Source: Flavobacteriales bacterium
GTDB lineage: Bacteria > Bacteroidota > Bacteroidia > Flavobacteriales_D > Crocinitomicaceae
Length of the DNA: 64,000 nucleotides
Direction: 5' to 3'
Assembly: GCA_947470515.1 (NCBI GenBank)
Contig: CANITF010000010.1
Location: 1-64,000, forward strand
Shown here: positions 17,373 through 25,926 of the stretch, piece by piece
Numbering within the stretch: the stretch's first letter is position 1
Layout: every line of letters starts with the position of its first letter
Position numbers and translations under genes: made by a program
Notes under the pieces: generated by a model
Database searches by the model: none
What the model was told of the DNA's origin: nothing
What the model saw: only the letters and a program-made list of their open reading frames with translations

Positions 17373-19073
17373 TTATAAATTAGTATTCGGACCCATTGCA
17401 ATATACCAGTAGCGCATATTGCTGCATTCATCAGAAATACTACCAGGTGTAAAGCCCTTAGCAGTTGTTTCCCAAACATAATATTTTAAACCTTGATATT
17501 TTAGATAATCTCCACGATAATTTCCTGATACACCAATTATTGCGTGGGAATACTCATCAGATGCCAATACCACGACATTGAATCCAAGTTTTGAAAGCAC
17601 GTGATACAATAAAACACTTCTTGTATCGCAATCACCTTTAAAATTACCCATAAATTCAGTCGGTGATTGTACGCCAAATTTAATTTTATCCAAACAAGGT
17701 CCTCCAGTTCGGTGGTATTCAGAGATGAATCCTCCGTAAACTCGATCTGCTTCGCGATGACTCAAATCATGCACCAAGTAATAAGGAATACTTTGTATGG
17801 AAGAAACCACCATATCGGCAAAATCTGATTTATTCATATTTTTTGTCCTGCCAATTTTCTTGTATTCTTTTATTATTTCGGTGAGGTAATCATTATTTTG
17901 ATTAATTAGATTTCGATAGATAATAGCGTAATATGTTCTAGAATCATTCGCATTAACTTCAAGTTTATCCCGTTTTAAGCGAGAAATATTATAAAAATCA
18001 CTTCTCACTTTAAAAATCCCAGAATGAAAGTTATTGCTATTATCATTCCAATTGAGTTGATGTTTTAAGAATGAAATAGCGACAGTATCATCTGTTTCCG
18101 TTCGTATGGTGCTACTATCTATTTCTGGTGTATATTCCCAATCTGTATCGTCTTGATCAACATATTCAGGTGTATCGTCTTTGGTTTTTTTAATATGACT
18201 ATCCAAATTGATCATATTAAACAATAAATAAAAGGATAAAAGCAAAAGGCAAATTCCAATGAGTCTAATGAATTTACTAATTCTAGAAAATAGAATTAAA
18301 CCAATAGCAAGAACAAGAAAATAAGTTGTGTTTGCGGTAAATCCATGTTTAAAAAGTCCATCCAAAACATAGATTAAGAAAAGATATCCAATGAAGTTAA
18401 ATAAGTAATTATTGATACTCCAGTTTCTTTGAAACCAAGGAAAACGATCACTTAGGGCTTGTGATAATATAATAGAAAAGAAAATAGCAGGTATTACCAA
18501 ACTTAAAATTCCTAGACCATGTATTTGAGAAAGCAAATAAATTGAAAATAATCCAATAATAAGCCCTCCAATAATTGGTTGCCAAAATTTTCTTGATGGA
18601 GATAAAACTGAAATTGCAGGAGTGATTAATGTGTTATTCGTTTTAAATAAATTGAAATTAAAAAAACCAGATAACCCGGCCGGCTTAAGTGGTTTGTCTA
18701 CAACAACTGCAGGGGTAGGTAAAATAACCTTTTTAAGAATAAATAAGATCGTTCCACTAAATTCTTGCAATTCAGTTCCATTGTAGGAATTCTTTTCTCC
18801 TTTTATGATGTCCCTAATAACAAATTCAGAAACTTTTTCTTGGATAAATTCTGTCTTTGAAATAAATACTCTTATTTCTTTACTTCTTGTAGATTTATAA
18901 TATAAACCTACACAATGTTCATTTAAATCTATTTCGTCAATAACAAAGGTATCTCTAACATCAATTGTCTCAAATTGAATATCAGAAATCGATAAATTTC
19001 CCGTAGTTATAGATTTCCCTTTTAGGAAATAACCTTTAGCAGAACCTTGTATATATAGAATTTCCTCTTTCAA
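17373..19073 (-). CDS. membrane protein with C-terminal transglutaminase-like domain
   Basis: The 566-residue protein has three parts. Residues 1-120 form a beta-rich cytoplasmic-looking domain. About 165-290 contain five or six membrane segments. The C-terminal 250 residues, probably on the far side of the membrane, hold a transglutaminase-like fold with Cys482 in KGDCDTRS, His510 in YSHAIIG and an acidic residue Glu535 in WETTAKG as likely triad. Bacterial membrane-bound enzymes of this fold are often peptidases acting on envelope substrates. It lies in the middle of the operon, 8 bases after the OmpA-domain gene and 10 bases before the DUF350-like gene. Confidence 0.75.
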   Translation of the reverse strand: MKEEILYIQGSAKGYFLKGKSITTGNLSISDIQFETIDVRDTFVIDEIDLNEHCVGLYYKSTRSKEIRVFISKTEFIQEKVSEFVIRDIIKGEKNSYNGTELQEFSGTILFILKKVILPTPAVVVDKPLKPAGLSGFFNFNLFKTNNTLITPAISVLSPSRKFWQPIIGGLIIGLFSIYLLSQIHGLGILSLVIPAIFFSIILSQALSDRFPWFQRNWSINNYLFNFIGYLFLIYVLDGLFKHGFTANTTYFLVLAIGLILFSRISKFIRLIGICLLLLSFYLLFNMINLDSHIKKTKDDTPEYVDQDDTDWEYTPEIDSSTIRTETDDTVAISFLKHQLNWNDNSNNFHSGIFKVRSDFYNISRLKRDKLEVNANDSRTYYAIIYRNLINQNNDYLTEIIKEYKKIGRTKNMNKSDFADMVVSSIQSIPYYLVHDLSHREADRVYGGFISEYHRTGGPCLDKIKFGVQSPTEFMGNFKGDCDTRSVLLYHVLSKLGFNVVVLASDEYSHAIIGVSGNYRGDYLKYQGLKYYVWETTAKGFTPGSISDECSNMRYWYIAMGPNTNL

Positions 19074-19081
19074 ACTATACC

Positions 19082-20236
19082 TTATTTAGCTGTTGGTTTG
19101 CCATAGAGTTCAATTTCTACTCTTCTATTCATTGCTCGTCCTTCTGTATCATCATTCGGTGCTCTAGGATTCTTTTCTCCTTCACCAATCGCTTCTAGTC
19201 GTCTATTATCGACACCTTGAAAAATAATATACGTGCGAACGCATTCTGCTCTAGTCAATGATATTTTTTTGTTTACATTATCATCTCCTCTAGAATCTGT
19301 GTAGCCAATTATTCGGGCTTTAAGATGAATGTTTTCCAATAGATAAAGGCTCAATTTATCCAAATCTTTTTGAGAAGAAGGCATTAGTTTTGAGCTATTT
19401 GTATAGAATTGAACATTTGATAAAACTACGGTGCGGTATTCTATTGTTTTATCATCATCCGTAATTGATATAGAATCAGGTTCTTCAGGAACAAAGTCTA
19501 TTTTTCTTTGGTCTGTGTCGTCATCTTCAATTACTTGTTCTTGGTCATCATTTTTACGATTGTCATCTGAAAAGAATCCAGCACATCCTCTAAACAAGAA
19601 AGATAAAAAGCCCAAAAGCAAGATAATGCCAATTAGTCCACCACAACCTAATCTTAGAAAATTAAAGCAACCAGCTCCTCCAACAGGTCCATTAAGCATG
19701 GATCCAAATGGCATACATCCGTTTCTGTTCATTAACTGAGAAGTACTTGCTAAAGGAGCGCAACCTTTTCTACTCGAAAGGTCAGTTTCAAGAATAGAAT
19801 TATCAGTATTTATTGTTGGAATTACTTTTATTTCTTCTTTTAAGGGAATATCCTTGAGCTTTTTTAATTTGCAATATAATTCAGCTTTTAATTGTCCATG
19901 ACGCACCCCATTAACTAATCTGATTTCTGATGTTTGCGGGTTATGAATAATTATATCGCTCGCATTGAATTTTCTAGCCATATCCAATGGATAGATTCCA
20001 ACTTCTTTTGGAAAAACTTCTAAACCATGAATATAGTTATCTGAAAGAAATGATTTACTTTTTTTTTCAGGTGGATTTCCTGGAATAAATTCAGCATCAT
20101 TTAAAACTTTTCTCCCTTGCAGAACAATATCATTCAATGTGATATGTGTATGTTCATTATGGTTTAAAAATTCAGCAGAAAAACTACATTCCAATTTACC
20201 ATATAACCAAGATTGATCCAAAGTTGTCTCTTCCAT
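19082..20236 (-). CDS. single-span OmpA-domain protein with cytoplasmic N-terminal domain
   Basis: Residues 1-140 are a soluble beta-containing domain with no signal peptide. One strong membrane segment lies at about 199-222, flanked by Gly/Cys-rich sequence, followed by an acidic linker. The C-terminal domain (270-378) is OmpA-like: FYTNSS at the start, GYTDSRG with Asp314, LTRAECV with Arg330 as the usual diaminopimelate-binding pair, and RRVEIEL at the end. It should anchor an inner-membrane assembly to peptidoglycan, as MotB-type proteins do. Its ATG overlaps the upstream stop (TAATG), so translation is probably coupled to the upstream membrane protein. Confidence 0.85.
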   Translation of the reverse strand: MEETTLDQSWLYGKLECSFSAEFLNHNEHTHITLNDIVLQGRKVLNDAEFIPGNPPEKKSKSFLSDNYIHGLEVFPKEVGIYPLDMARKFNASDIIIHNPQTSEIRLVNGVRHGQLKAELYCKLKKLKDIPLKEEIKVIPTINTDNSILETDLSSRKGCAPLASTSQLMNRNGCMPFGSMLNGPVGGAGCFNFLRLGCGGLIGIILLLGFLSFLFRGCAGFFSDDNRKNDDQEQVIEDDDTDQRKIDFVPEEPDSISITDDDKTIEYRTVVLSNVQFYTNSSKLMPSSQKDLDKLSLYLLENIHLKARIIGYTDSRGDDNVNKKISLTRAECVRTYIIFQGVDNRRLEAIGEGEKNPRAPNDDTEGRAMNRRVEIELYGKPTAK

Positions 20237-21258
20237 TATACTTTTTTATCAAAATGAAGAAACAAATTCCGATCTATTATTTTTGTGTATCCTTTGAATA
20301 CTGGTATTCTATTGAATGGAGGATCTTCATAAAGATTTGATTTTTCAAACTGATATTTAAAGTTCTTTTTTAAAAAAGTTGAACAATCGTCAAAAGAAAT
20401 CTGATCGTTTTTCTTCACCAGTATTTCAATTTCGTTTTGATATATTTTTCCGTATTCAAAATTCTTTCCGCACAATAAAAAGAGGTAATAAGGAATAATA
20501 CTAAAAAAAGTAAAAAACAGTAGAAAAATAATAATAGGGGAGCCTGGAATGTTAAAAAGCATCTGAAAACGCTTAAATGGCATGTCAATTTCTTTTAGCT
20601 GTGCCTCATAACTTTTTATAGAATTAAGCGTTGTTTTTGTTAACTCATTCGCTTTAACAATTCTAATATTTTCAAGAATTACGATGGAATTACTGATTTT
20701 TTGGATTTTGAATTGTATAATCCTCTCATCAGACTTATCATTTTTTAATTGTGCAATTTCAATTCTTTTTTCTTCTATTCTTTCATCAATTGAGTTTAAT
20801 TGATGATCTGCTGAATTAGTTTTAAAGATTCGGTATTCTTTAACTAATTCAGATTTTATTTCATCTATTTTAGGATTAAGTTCTTTTCTGTAAACAAATG
20901 CTACCAATGGAACAGTAATGGTAAAAACGAACATTGAAAAGATAAGTGCCCTAAAAATATTTCCGGAATTTAAGATTACTCTTTTTATCGTGATAACTTC
21001 CGATAAAGGAATTCCTATAGTTATTATCGAAAAGCGTAATATTGAGTAGTATACAAAACCTAGTATCAAACTTAATAAAAAGGCTAAAACATGACTTTGA
21101 AGAAGTAAATAGAAAAAGTAATTAAATGCCAAAACACATGCAACTATTAGTGCAATGAATAGTATTGCAACAGCTCTGAAATGTTTTTTCTCAGATTCTT
21201 TACATCGCTGAAAAAAAAGCATATCCATACCGAAAAGTTTGGCTGTAATGTTTTCCAT
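20236..21258 (-). CDS. DUF4407-like membrane/coiled-coil protein
   Basis: The 340-residue protein has three N-terminal membrane segments (about 27-50, 54-77 and 103-126), a long charged helical region (about 130-235) and a fourth span (about 240-262). This repeats the layout of the neighbouring DUF4407 protein, so it looks like a divergent paralogue or partner subunit. Both ends overlap their neighbours as TAATG, indicating coupled synthesis with the DUF4407 and OmpA-domain proteins. I cannot name a function. The shape suggests a stator-like or scaffold subunit. Confidence 0.6.
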   Translation of the reverse strand: MENITAKLFGMDMLFFQRCKESEKKHFRAVAILFIALIVACVLAFNYFFYLLLQSHVLAFLLSLILGFVYYSILRFSIITIGIPLSEVITIKRVILNSGNIFRALIFSMFVFTITVPLVAFVYRKELNPKIDEIKSELVKEYRIFKTNSADHQLNSIDERIEEKRIEIAQLKNDKSDERIIQFKIQKISNSIVILENIRIVKANELTKTTLNSIKSYEAQLKEIDMPFKRFQMLFNIPGSPIIIFLLFFTFFSIIPYYLFLLCGKNFEYGKIYQNEIEILVKKNDQISFDDCSTFLKKNFKYQFEKSNLYEDPPFNRIPVFKGYTKIIDRNLFLHFDKKV

Positions 21259-22541
21259 TATTCTTCAGTGTAGAATCCTTCAGGATTTTCATCAATTTCT
21301 TTTCCTTTTTTAGTATGCCATTTTTCTATAACCTGGGTTGTTAGTTCTCCTTGTTTATCCAATTGTTTTTGTTTGGATTCCGTCTCATGGGTTACTTCTA
21401 AAAAGTCAACTTTTTCGGCATCTTTTGCTCCGTTAATCGTGTCTACAAGTTTGTCTGAGAAAACAATACCATTATATGCTTCGATTTTCTTTTTATTATT
21501 TTCAACCATGTATTCATAAGCACCTTTGGTCATCATCATCTTAAAAAAGATTGGACCTGCTTCGATTGAAAATAACACAAGGAAGATCATAGTTGGAACC
21601 CAAAAACTCAGTTCATGTGAAATTTGAATTCGTGCAAGTAATCCATCCAATTGATGGGCTACAATGACGTTTTTCTTATATTTTTTATCTCTTCCTTTAT
21701 CGAGTTCATCGACTTCTTTGGTAAGTCTTTTTTGTCTGTCTGTAAGTGCTAATATTTCAGGTTCTTTTGTTTTTCGTTTTTCTAAAAGTTCTGCTTCTTG
21801 TTTATTAAGATTTTCTCTTTGTGCCTTTGCAGCAGGACCTTCACCAGCTTTTCCTGATCCAATTCTGCCAGCTATTTCATCCTCAAGTCTTTTTCTACCA
21901 TCCAAGATTTCAATGCGTTGCTTTTCAAAAGTGCTTTCTATTTCTGTAATCTCAGTTTCTGCTTTTGAAAGATCTATTTTTTTGCTTTTCATTTGAAGAT
22001 TTGTAATAGAGTCTGTCTTCTGGTTCAAATCAATTAGAAAGTTATCTTGTTTCTTTTGCAGTTCTGCGTCAATCTCAGTTTTTAGAATACGAATTTCAAG
22101 TGGGGCAGAGATGGCAAAGCCAAGTACAATTGCAATTAATATTCTTGGAAGTGCTTGTAATAATTCGTTTCCAGTAATTCTATCTGTTCCATCACCTTTA
22201 CCTGTGCTAGAAACAATAAATCTATCCATATTTAAAATAATTGCACCCCAAACTAATCCGAAAGCTAAGGAAAGAAGTGACCAACCAATATTGATTGGGT
22301 CTTCACTAACAGCATCACCTTTTGGTGCAAAAATGGTATAAAAAGCATATGAACCAGAAACACATGCAAGTAGGCCTGTACAAAAAACAATTCCCCCTAT
22401 ACCTGCGTATTTTACACGATCAGCCATTGGTGATTGCATTAATATTTGCTCATCTGCTCCTGCACACCACCACATTTTTTTAGTGAATTTTGAAACAGGC
22501 TTTTCATTGTAGCCTTTTATATATTGTTTAATATCTTCCAT
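21258..22541 (-). CDS. DUF4407 domain protein
   Basis: The 427-residue sequence shows the DUF4407 pattern: an N-terminal WWCAGAD motif, membrane spans near 45-70, 87-106 and 133-150, a MDRFIVSS motif between them, a long coiled-coil loop (about 155-300) and a fourth span with FSIEAGPIFFKM. DUF4407 proteins are inner-membrane proteins of unknown function. The next gene downstream has the same topology and overlaps it as TAATG. The pair with a peptidoglycan-binding partner resembles stator-type arrangements in outline only. Confidence 0.85.
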   Translation of the reverse strand: MEDIKQYIKGYNEKPVSKFTKKMWWCAGADEQILMQSPMADRVKYAGIGGIVFCTGLLACVSGSYAFYTIFAPKGDAVSEDPINIGWSLLSLAFGLVWGAIILNMDRFIVSSTGKGDGTDRITGNELLQALPRILIAIVLGFAISAPLEIRILKTEIDAELQKKQDNFLIDLNQKTDSITNLQMKSKKIDLSKAETEITEIESTFEKQRIEILDGRKRLEDEIAGRIGSGKAGEGPAAKAQRENLNKQEAELLEKRKTKEPEILALTDRQKRLTKEVDELDKGRDKKYKKNVIVAHQLDGLLARIQISHELSFWVPTMIFLVLFSIEAGPIFFKMMMTKGAYEYMVENNKKKIEAYNGIVFSDKLVDTINGAKDAEKVDFLEVTHETESKQKQLDKQGELTTQVIEKWHTKKGKEIDENPEGFYTEE

Positions 22542-22555
22542 AATAAATTAAGTTT

Positions 22556-23026
22556 TCAGTTAGTATAGTTAAGTAGTTCGTTTTTATATTCCAGTTCCTT
22601 GATTTCACTGGGGTCAATTCCAATCACATTGATCTGTAGTGCGCTAATTTCTGAGTTAAGCTTTTCGTTTCTAATTATAATAGATGATTTTTTTGTTGTC
22701 CCAACATGAAATCGTTCGAGGGAAATTCCAAATCGAGCGATGATTTCAGTTTCCAAACCTTTTGTTTGTAGAGAATTGACTGGTAATTCTAATTTTGAAA
22801 TTGTCTTGAAACCTAAAATTGTCAATTTTCTTATTTCAACGATAAATGGATTTTGATTTACTCGAAAAGACATTTCGCCGCTTGCAGAAATCGATGTGTA
22901 ATTTCTCCAAAACCAAAAACTTTTTTTATGCCAAATAAAAATGGTGCCATTTTCTCTATTACCATAATTCCATGATACTTTAATAGTTGATCCGTGAAGT
23001 ATGAATTTATGGTTAGTTTTTAGCAT
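22556..23026 (-). CDS. small beta-rich protein, first gene of the envelope operon
   Basis: The first 90 of 156 residues read like one Ig-like beta sandwich, with VSWNYG, a central IFIWHKK, SASGEMSF and a terminal strand before LELPV. The rest is a mixed tail. There is no signal peptide, so it should be cytoplasmic. It starts the minus-strand operon and ends 15 bases before the DUF4407 gene. It might be a cytoplasmic regulator or adaptor for the membrane complex. No family is recognised. Confidence 0.55.
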   Translation of the reverse strand: MLKTNHKFILHGSTIKVSWNYGNRENGTIFIWHKKSFWFWRNYTSISASGEMSFRVNQNPFIVEIRKLTILGFKTISKLELPVNSLQTKGLETEIIARFGISLERFHVGTTKKSSIIIRNEKLNSEISALQINVIGIDPSEIKELEYKNELLNYTN

Positions 23027-23228
23027 TGGGCTAAATATATAAAATTAAAGTAGAAATGTCATAAAGATTGAAGTGTTACTTTTTTAAATGAATTGATTAT
23101 TATTTTAAATGATGAAATGAATAAAACAGTTTTCTTTGAAATGTATTTTATTTTTTATATATTAAAAAAGTTGCAGTAATTGTTTTTTACAAAACGAATT
23201 TTCAATTTTCATTTAAAAATTCATAGAC

Positions 23229-23744
23229 ATGGAAGAATCATATACAGATGCTATCAAATCAGAGATGTTAAAAGGAAGATTATTTGAAGAGATTTTAAAT
23301 GAAGATCCACCAGAAGATTGCACATCAGATGAACTGCATGCGTGGCTCGATGCCGGCGAAAGTGCAGGTCTTCATAAAAATATTGTTGATAATTTTAGTG
23401 TAACAAAGAGAAAAGTATTTTTCCTTGAGAAATCATTAATTATACTTATTCTGGTAATGATTTCATCTCCGTTTTTTATTCAGTATAACGTCTATTTATT
23501 ATTTAATATTCCAATAGGAATTATTGTGGCAATTTTGGGTCGTAAAAACGGAGAATTATATTCAACAATTGAAATGAAAGTAAATTTGAATGAATTGCAA
23601 AGGCACTTAACGATTAAAGGATATACGCGTAGGGCAAAAATCAGAGATTTCTTTAATGAATTATTTTTTAAACCACTAAATTATATTTGTCTTTTATGTG
23701 AATTTCTATTTCCTCCGATAAATTTAAAAAAAATAAAAATTTAA
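23229..23744 (+). CDS. hypothetical protein with two membrane segments
   Basis: An acidic, soluble N-terminus of about 60 residues precedes two hydrophobic segments (about 68-84 and 88-105) and a basic C-terminal part ending in another partly hydrophobic stretch. The total is 171 residues and the family is unknown. It is transcribed divergently from the envelope operon across a 200-base AT-rich gap and is followed 37 bases later by another unknown gene, so the two likely form an operon. A functional link to the divergent operon is possible but unsupported. Confidence 0.55.
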   Translation: MEESYTDAIKSEMLKGRLFEEILNEDPPEDCTSDELHAWLDAGESAGLHKNIVDNFSVTKRKVFFLEKSLIILILVMISSPFFIQYNVYLLFNIPIGIIVAILGRKNGELYSTIEMKVNLNELQRHLTIKGYTRRAKIRDFFNELFFKPLNYICLLCEFLFPPINLKKIKI

Positions 23745-23781
23745 TTATACGTAGATTTAATTTTAAAAAGAAATAGAAATT

Positions 23782-24492
23782 ATGCCAAAAGCAAGTATAA
23801 AAATGAATGATGATTTTATTTTTTTATTCTCTAAAAGAACAGTTGGGAATGAAAGTGAAACGAGGGTAATTCCGAATTACGTATTAGATCATTTTCTTAA
23901 GAATTATAAAAGATTTCAAATCTTAGATGAAAGCATTCAAAAAAAATATTCTGAATATTCTAATTATGTTATAGATTTAAATTCTGAGCCATTCTTTCTT
24001 TTAGAATTTGAGTTAACTTATAGTGGAAGTGCATTAGGAGGGATTTTACAAAGACTAAATGTTACGGAAGAATCTGAAGTTTCGGTAAATTATATAGAAA
24101 CAATTTTTGAAGATGATGAATTTTTTTACTTAAAATTTAATATTAGTGGTCAAGTATACTGGGACTTTAAGCCGACACATTTAAAAAAATTCCAAACCTA
24201 TGTTGAAAATCACAAAGGCACTTGGGATAATGCAAATATTTATTTAAGACTAAATTTTAGAGATAACTTTTTGTATAGTGATTCTTTAAAATATAATCAT
24301 GGTAGTTCAATTCCTGAAGAACCTGAAAGCGCAGATAATATCAGATTTATTTTAGAAATTTCGCCTAATATATTTTCTACTATTAAAAATTATAAACCTC
24401 AAAATAAATGGGAATTAGAATCTAAATTTTGGCAAATGTTCGATGAAAAAGACATAACATTAGTAGGGAAATATTTAGAACATTTTAATTAA
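23782..24492 (+). CDS. hypothetical soluble protein, 236 aa
   Basis: The protein has no signal peptide or membrane span and is rich in Asn, Phe, Glu and Lys, with alternating hydrophobic strands in the middle. I do not recognise it. It follows the two-span membrane protein by 37 bases and probably shares its transcript. An inverted repeat with a T run about 200 bases downstream could end that transcript. Confidence 0.55.
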   Translation: MPKASIKMNDDFIFLFSKRTVGNESETRVIPNYVLDHFLKNYKRFQILDESIQKKYSEYSNYVIDLNSEPFFLLEFELTYSGSALGGILQRLNVTEESEVSVNYIETIFEDDEFFYLKFNISGQVYWDFKPTHLKKFQTYVENHKGTWDNANIYLRLNFRDNFLYSDSLKYNHGSSIPEEPESADNIRFILEISPNIFSTIKNYKPQNKWELESKFWQMFDEKDITLVGKYLEHFN

Positions 24493-25263
24493 TTCAATTT
24501 TTTGATAGAGCGACGAGTTGGTTACTATTAAAATGTAAACCCGAATCCAATTTCATGTAATTTGAGTTGTCTGTTTTTCAAAATTCCAACAGATTTTTTT
24601 AGTAACATTTTTCATGTTTTAAAAATTACTTCAAATCTTCTTTTAGGACCTCAAAAGATTATTTTATTAAATAATTTAGATGCGCATTTCAGGTCTATTT
24701 CAAAGACCTATTTTTGCCTAAATTTCATCAAATTATTATTTTATTAAATAATAAAAGGGTAGTTAATTATTTAAAAAAATAATTTTTTTGACAATTTATG
24801 GTTCTCATTCCAACTTTTTTTCTATCTTCGTGTAAGAAAGTTATCAACACTTTTTCTTCAATTTTAGGTCCGTTTTCGGGAGGACTCAGTATTGAACACA
24901 TGCTTTAACTGACGCTTGTAACGAACTGAAAATCAGAATGCTTACATGTAAAAAATACTGCCTCCGGCTCCACTCCACAGGAAAGCACGCCAAAATCGGT
25001 GTACTTTTCTTTTTTGCTCCCTCCAGAAGTATTGCTAGCGCTAAGTATCAGAGAAACCACCCGATTCATTTCGAGGGTTCGAACTGAATTTTTCTCAAAT
25101 ACCATCTTCCGAGGAAACATCGAACTAATTATCCGTTGCTTTGTTGCTGTATCTCTTTGTGAATATAGGTTTTTAAATTTTTAAATTTTTAAATTGCATT
25201 TTGAGTATAATTCACTTTAGATGTCTCATTTTAACAAGATAATCCAAATGCACCTAAACTTGC
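24493..25263. other. 771-base gene-free region
   Basis: The left part is very AT-rich and contains a terminator-like stem-loop and a 9-bp AT hairpin at 24733-24754. The part from about 24850 to 25140 is clearly richer in G and C, with open frames on both strands (24905-25120 minus, 24999-25184 plus) that I do not trust as genes. A short 8-bp tandem run (TTTTTAAA type) sits near 25168-25195. The GC-richer block could be an RNA gene, a decayed gene or foreign DNA. Confidence 0.5.
24691..24715 (+). terminator. possible stem-loop terminator
   Basis: AGGTCT and AGACCT form a 6-bp stem with a 7-base loop, followed by ATTTTT. It lies about 200 bases after the 236-residue gene. The stem is short, so this is a weak call. 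Confidence 0.35.
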
Positions 25264-25746
25264 TTACCTATGCTGATCCAATAAAATAACGTTTCCATCA
25301 GGATCTGTCAACATTACACTTGCAGGACCTGAAGTTTTTTCATCTGCCTCCATCGTCAAGGGAATATTTTTGGATTTCAAGTGCTTTTGAATAATTCGAA
25401 TATCATCGAAGTTCTTAACGTTTTTGGCGTTAACGTCCCATCCAGGGTTGAAAGTCAGCATGTTTCCTTCAAACATTCCTTGGAATATTCCTATTATGGT
25501 GTTTTCATTTTTCAGGATTAAATAATTCGAAGCCTCGTCGCCACCCATCTGAGAAAATCCTAAATTCTCGTAAAACACTTTTGATGCTTTAAGGTCTTTA
25601 ACACTCAAGCTAAGAGAAAAAACACCTAATTTAATTGGCTTTTCATCCTGGTGTTTTTCTTTTTTAGTTGTGCCAATAAATGACATTGTTAATAGTCCTA
25701 ATCCAAACGCAAAAAGCAGCGCTATGGGTAAATATATTTTTTTCAT
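25264..25746 (-). CDS. secreted or membrane-anchored VOC (glyoxalase-like) protein
   Basis: A 24-residue hydrophobic N-terminus with a signal-like core precedes a single VOC domain (about 40-158). The domain starts with a GVFSLSLSVKDL strand, contains the AxxFYENLGF helix and ends in TDPDGNVILLDQ, all typical of glyoxalase/bleomycin-resistance folds. One domain contributes half of a metal-binding site, so it probably works as a dimer. An exported VOC protein is less common than a cytoplasmic one. It is divergent from the aminotransferase gene. Substrate unknown. Confidence 0.75.
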   Translation of the reverse strand: MKKIYLPIALLFAFGLGLLTMSFIGTTKKEKHQDEKPIKLGVFSLSLSVKDLKASKVFYENLGFSQMGGDEASNYLILKNENTIIGIFQGMFEGNMLTFNPGWDVNAKNVKNFDDIRIIQKHLKSKNIPLTMEADEKTSGPASVMLTDPDGNVILLDQHR

Positions 25747-25926
25747 AAATTTGAAATTATAATTTTTTTGACTAAATGGTTTTGAAAATAATTTGGAAAG
25801 TATAAAGATCTTATAATTAACGTTATATTAATGCTTGTTTTTTTTAGATTATTTATTTTCAACTCAGATACTTTTTATTTATCTTTAATGCCTGTACCAT
25901 TCATCTGTTAAAAATGCTTTCAATTT

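Noticed and set aside
17363-17479. Longer start for the DUF350-like protein
   Set aside because: It overlaps the transglutaminase gene by more than 100 bases; the shorter start leaves the usual 10-base gap.
16600-23026. Reading the envelope operon as a Zorya or type VI secretion system
   Set aside because: There is no MotA/TolQ-type ZorA, no helicase, and no sheath, tube or ClpV genes; only the OmpA-domain anchor is shared.
25075-25095. TTCGAAC-containing sequence resembling a tRNA T-loop
   Set aside because: The flanking bases do not form the required 5-bp T stem, and no anticodon or acceptor arm is visible nearby.
24905-25184. Possible genes on both strands in the GC-richer block
   Set aside because: Neither frame shows motifs, a convincing start or a neighbour link, so I describe the block as gene-free.
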